Origin: an uncultured Solirubrobacteraceae bacterium
GTDB lineage: Bacteria; Actinomycetota; Thermoleophilia; Solirubrobacterales; Solirubrobacteraceae
Direction of reading: 5' to 3'
Assembly (NCBI GenBank): GCA_955652345.1
Contig: CATPBV010000219.1
Coordinates: 1 to 8,076, forward strand
DNA length: 8,076 nt
Below are positions 6,105 to 8,076 of this stretch, piece by piece; positions within the stretch are counted from its first letter, which is position 1; each line of letters opens with the position of its first letter. Position numbers and translations under genes: made by a program. Below the pieces are notes generated by a model. The model saw only the letters and a list, made by a program, of their open reading frames with translations. It made no database searches and had not been told where the DNA came from.

Positions 6105-6688
6105 CGCTCCAGCATGTCAAGGATTGCCGACAGTTTCGCTTCCAGCTCCGCGATCGTGCCGTCGTTGGCGACGACGTGTGTCGCACGCGTTGCCTTCTCG
6201 TCCTGCGAGAGCTGGCGCGCCGAGCGTTCCGCGAGCGATTCGTGAGCTCTTGACTCGGCGCGGTCACGGCGGCGTTGCTCGTCGGCGACAACGGCGATCG
6301 TCGCATCGAACGCGTCCTGGAGCCCAGCCTCGAACAGCAGCGGCACCTCGACCACGGCGGCGCGCGGAGGCGGCGTGGCCGCGTCGACCTGCTCCTTCCA
6401 GCGAGCCATCTCCTCCCCCACCCGGGGCCACAAGAGCGACTCGAGCCACGCTCGGTCCCCGGGATTCGCGAACGCGATCCGGGCTACCGCGGAGCGATCG
6501 ATCGCTCCGCCCGGCGCGACCGATGCGCCAAACCGCGCAACGACCTCGTCGCGCACCTCGGGAACGTCATACAGATCGTGCACCACACGATCGGTCGAGA
6601 GCACAGCGGCGCCCAGGCTCTCCAGCACGCCCAGCGCGGTCGACTTGCCAGCCCCGATCCCGCCGGTCAGCCCGATGAAGGCGACCAC
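6101..6688 (-). CDS. coaE: Dephospho-CoA kinase
   Basis: A 195-residue enzyme that phosphorylates the 3'-OH of the ribose of dephospho-CoA with ATP, the last step of coenzyme A synthesis, in the cytoplasm. The Walker A motif is GGIGAGKST (residues 9-17), followed by the substrate-region STDRVVHDLY (31-40, Asp33), VEVPLLFEAGLQDAFDATIAV (113-133, the CoA-binding/LID approach region), an Arg-rich lid (RRRDRAESR) and the C-terminal EKATRATHVVANDGT segment typical of the family. Length is normal. The start is GTG at 6686-6688, directly before VAFIGLTGG, 3 nt after the rpsA stop. No clear Shine-Dalgarno is seen, so translation probably depends on coupling to rpsA. The rpsA-coaE adjacency is conserved in actinobacteria, including mycobacteria. 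Confidence 0.97.
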   Translation of the reverse strand: MVAFIGLTGGIGAGKSTALGVLESLGAAVLSTDRVVHDLYDVPEVRDEVVARFGASVAPGGAIDRSAVARIAFANPGDRAWLESLLWPRVGEEMARWKEQVDAATPPPRAAVVEVPLLFEAGLQDAFDATIAVVADEQRRRDRAESRAHESLAERSARQLSQDEKATRATHVVANDGTIAELEAKLSAILDMLER

Positions 6689-6691
6689 GCG

Positions 6692-8076
6692 TTAGCTCGG
6701 GGAGGTGGCGGTCCCCTCGGCCGGGCTGTCCGCGCCCTCGCCGTCGCCGTGCGCCTCGTCCTCTGGAGCGGCCTCGGGCTCGTCTGCCCGTGCTGCCGCG
6801 GCCTCCGGCGACGCCTCGGCCTCGTCTGCCTGTGCTGCCGCGGCTTCCGGCGACGCCTCAGCCTCGCCTGCCGCAGGAGCCTCGGCTTCGGCGGTTGCCT
6901 CCGCGGCGGGCTCTGGCGAGTCCGCGACCGGCGCTTGGGGCGCGTCGGCTTCAAGCGCTTCAGGCGCGTCGGCGGCGGGCGCCTCGGGGGCAGGCGCCTC
7001 ATCCGCGCTCGGCGCCTCTGGCGCGTCCTCGGCCGGTGCCTCCGGCTCGGGGACCGGCGGCGGGCTCGCGAACACGTCCTCCGAGAGACCCAGCTCGGGA
7101 ACATCGTCGAGATCTCCGGCATCGTGCTCGCTCGGCGGGGTGATCGGCCGGACCGGGAGCACCTGACCCTCCACCCGTTTGGTCGACAGCGACAAGCGCC
7201 GGCGTTCGGAGTCGATCTCGAGGATCTTGACCCGCACCGGGTCTCCGGGCTGGATGATCTCCCGCGGATTCTCGACGTGATGCTGGGCGAGCTCCGAGAT
7301 GTGCACCAGTCCCTCGACGCCGTCGAGGATCTCGACGAACGCCCCGAACGTGACGACCTTGGTCACCGTTCCCTCGAGCTCATCGCCGATGTTGTAGGTG
7401 TCGACGACGCGCTGCCATGGATCCTCCTGGGTCTGCTTGAGCCCGAGGGAGATGCGCTGGCGATCGCGGTCGATGTCGAGCACCTTGACGCTTACGGTGT
7501 CACCGATGTTGAGGATCTCGGACGGGTGATTGACGTGCGACCACGACAGCTCGGAGATGTGGATCAGCCCGTCGATCCCGTCGAGATCGACGAAAGCGCC
7601 GAAGTCGACGATGTTCGAGATCGTCCCCTCGACCACCTGCCCGGGCTGCAGCCGGTCGAGGATCCGCTCGCGGTCCTCCTTGCGCTGCTCTTCGAGAACG
7701 GCCCGGCGCGACAGGACGACGTTGTTGCGCGAGCGGTTGAGCTCGATCACCTTGCATTCGATCGTCTGGCCCATGTACTCGTCGAGGTTGGGCACACGGC
7801 GGATATCGACCAGCGATGCGGGGAGGAACCCGCGGACGCCGAGGTCGATGATCAGGCCGCCCTTGACGACCTCGATGACGGTGCCGTTGACCGGCTCGCC
7901 CGACTCGGCCGCCGCCTCGATCCGCCGCCAGGCCCGCTCGAAGCGGGCGCGCTTCTTCGACAGGATCAGCCGGCCGTCCTGGTCCTCCTTGGTGAGAACC
8001 AGCGCGTCGACCTCCTCGCCGAGCGAGACCTCATCGCCGGGATCCACCGACTTGCGGATCGATAGCTCGGCGGCGG
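6692..8076 (-). CDS. rpsA: 30S ribosomal protein S1, 5' partial
   Basis: 460 residues are visible; the frame stays open through the right edge, and the GTG at 8045-8047 is an internal Val preceded by ELSIRKS. S1 binds mRNA on the 30S subunit. Visible parts are: 1-40, end of an S1/OB repeat (DPGDEVSLGEEVDALVLTKE, LILSKKRA); 63-126, repeat 2 (NGTVIEVVKGGLIIDLGVRG, FLPASLVD); 147-215, repeat 3 (GTISNIVDFGAFVDLDG, GLIHISELSWSHV, the classic RNA-binding signature); 231-301, repeat 4 (GTVTKVVTFGAFVEILDG, LVHISELAQHHVENP). This matches the four-repeat actinobacterial S1. Residues 302-460 form a long low-complexity tail rich in Ala, Glu, Pro and Asp, ending GTATSPS, probably disordered and variable between species. 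It is the first visible gene of the rpsA-coaE-transglycosylase operon; its promoter is outside the window. Confidence 0.97.
   Translation of the reverse strand, partial: AAELSIRKSVDPGDEVSLGEEVDALVLTKEDQDGRLILSKKRARFERAWRRIEAAAESGEPVNGTVIEVVKGGLIIDLGVRGFLPASLVDIRRVPNLDEYMGQTIECKVIELNRSRNNVVLSRRAVLEEQRKEDRERILDRLQPGQVVEGTISNIVDFGAFVDLDGIDGLIHISELSWSHVNHPSEILNIGDTVSVKVLDIDRDRQRISLGLKQTQEDPWQRVVDTYNIGDELEGTVTKVVTFGAFVEILDGVEGLVHISELAQHHVENPREIIQPGDPVRVKILEIDSERRRLSLSTKRVEGQVLPVRPITPPSEHDAGDLDDVPELGLSEDVFASPPPVPEPEAPAEDAPEAPSADEAPAPEAPAADAPEALEADAPQAPVADSPEPAAEATAEAEAPAAGEAEASPEAAAAQADEAEASPEAAAARADEPEAAPEDEAHGDGEGADSPAEGTATSPS
6781..6864 (-). repeat. Tandem 42-bp duplication in the S1 acidic tail
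   Basis: Two adjacent 42-base units (6781-6822 and 6823-6864) differ at only three positions. They encode two 14-residue copies of EAEASPEAAAA(Q/R)AD in the C-terminal tail of ribosomal protein S1. The period is a multiple of three, so the frame is kept. It looks like a recent slippage or unequal-exchange event in a disordered tail under weak sequence constraint. Confidence 0.9.

Noticed and set aside
5926..6678. 250-codon plus-strand frame opposite coaE and the transglycosylase
   Set aside because: It is an Arg/Pro/Ser-rich shadow of two well-supported minus-strand genes.
6781..6864. Tandem repeats as a possible CRISPR or regulatory array
   Set aside because: There are only two units, directly adjacent without spacers, in frame within the rpsA coding sequence, so they are a protein-coding tail repeat.
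6275..8065. 596-codon plus-strand open frame opposite coaE and rpsA
   Set aside because: It lies antisense to two clearly conserved genes. Its Arg/Leu/Asp/Val-rich composition is what the complement of a high-GC coding sequence gives, and it has no recognisable domain.

Overview
The window comes from a high-GC bacterium, most likely an actinobacterium. The rpsA-coaE order on the minus strand is typical of that phylum. A lineage near Thermoleophilia/Solirubrobacterales is plausible from the lytic transglycosylase after coaE and from the style of the large surface protein, but this is inference.

Layout. Positions 2-2902 (+) hold the 3' end of a large, repetitive, probably secreted modular protein whose 5' end lies outside the window. 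Its visible modules are a partial uncharacterised beta-rich module, two fibronectin-III-like domains, a lysyl-oxidase-like domain, two bacterial Ig-like domains separated by a heptaglycine linker, and a complete second copy of the first module. Positions 2940-3596 (-) encode a flavin split-barrel protein of the pyridoxamine-phosphate-oxidase-like superfamily. Head-to-head with it, about 3595-4971 (+) encodes a MocR-type (GntR HTH plus aminotransferase-fold) regulator. The two start regions touch or overlap inside a small AT-rich block that holds a 13-bp palindrome, a 20-bp-spaced direct repeat and divergent -10-like hexamers. Positions 5066-5383 (+) encode a small protein resembling the dimeric alpha/beta-barrel (ABM-like) group.

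Positions 5448-8076 (-) are a compact housekeeping operon read right to left: rpsA (5' end outside the window), coaE (3-nt gap), then a membrane-anchored SLT lytic transglycosylase (4-nt ATGA overlap). Ribosomal protein S1 carries a long Ala/Glu/Pro acidic tail with a tandem 42-bp duplication.

Functional picture. The right side is core translation, cofactor and cell-wall metabolism. The middle is a small accessory unit: a regulator of the PLP-sensing MocR family, the flavoprotein it probably controls, and possibly the small downstream protein. The left side is an extracellular or surface protein. Three points merit most attention. The lysyl-oxidase-like domain keeps the probable cofactor Lys/Tyr and a Cys pair but has no copper-binding histidine cluster. 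The MocR gene has no standard start codon upstream of its DNA-binding domain. The divergent genes' starts are packed into one palindrome. No RNA genes, insertion sequences or CRISPR arrays were seen.
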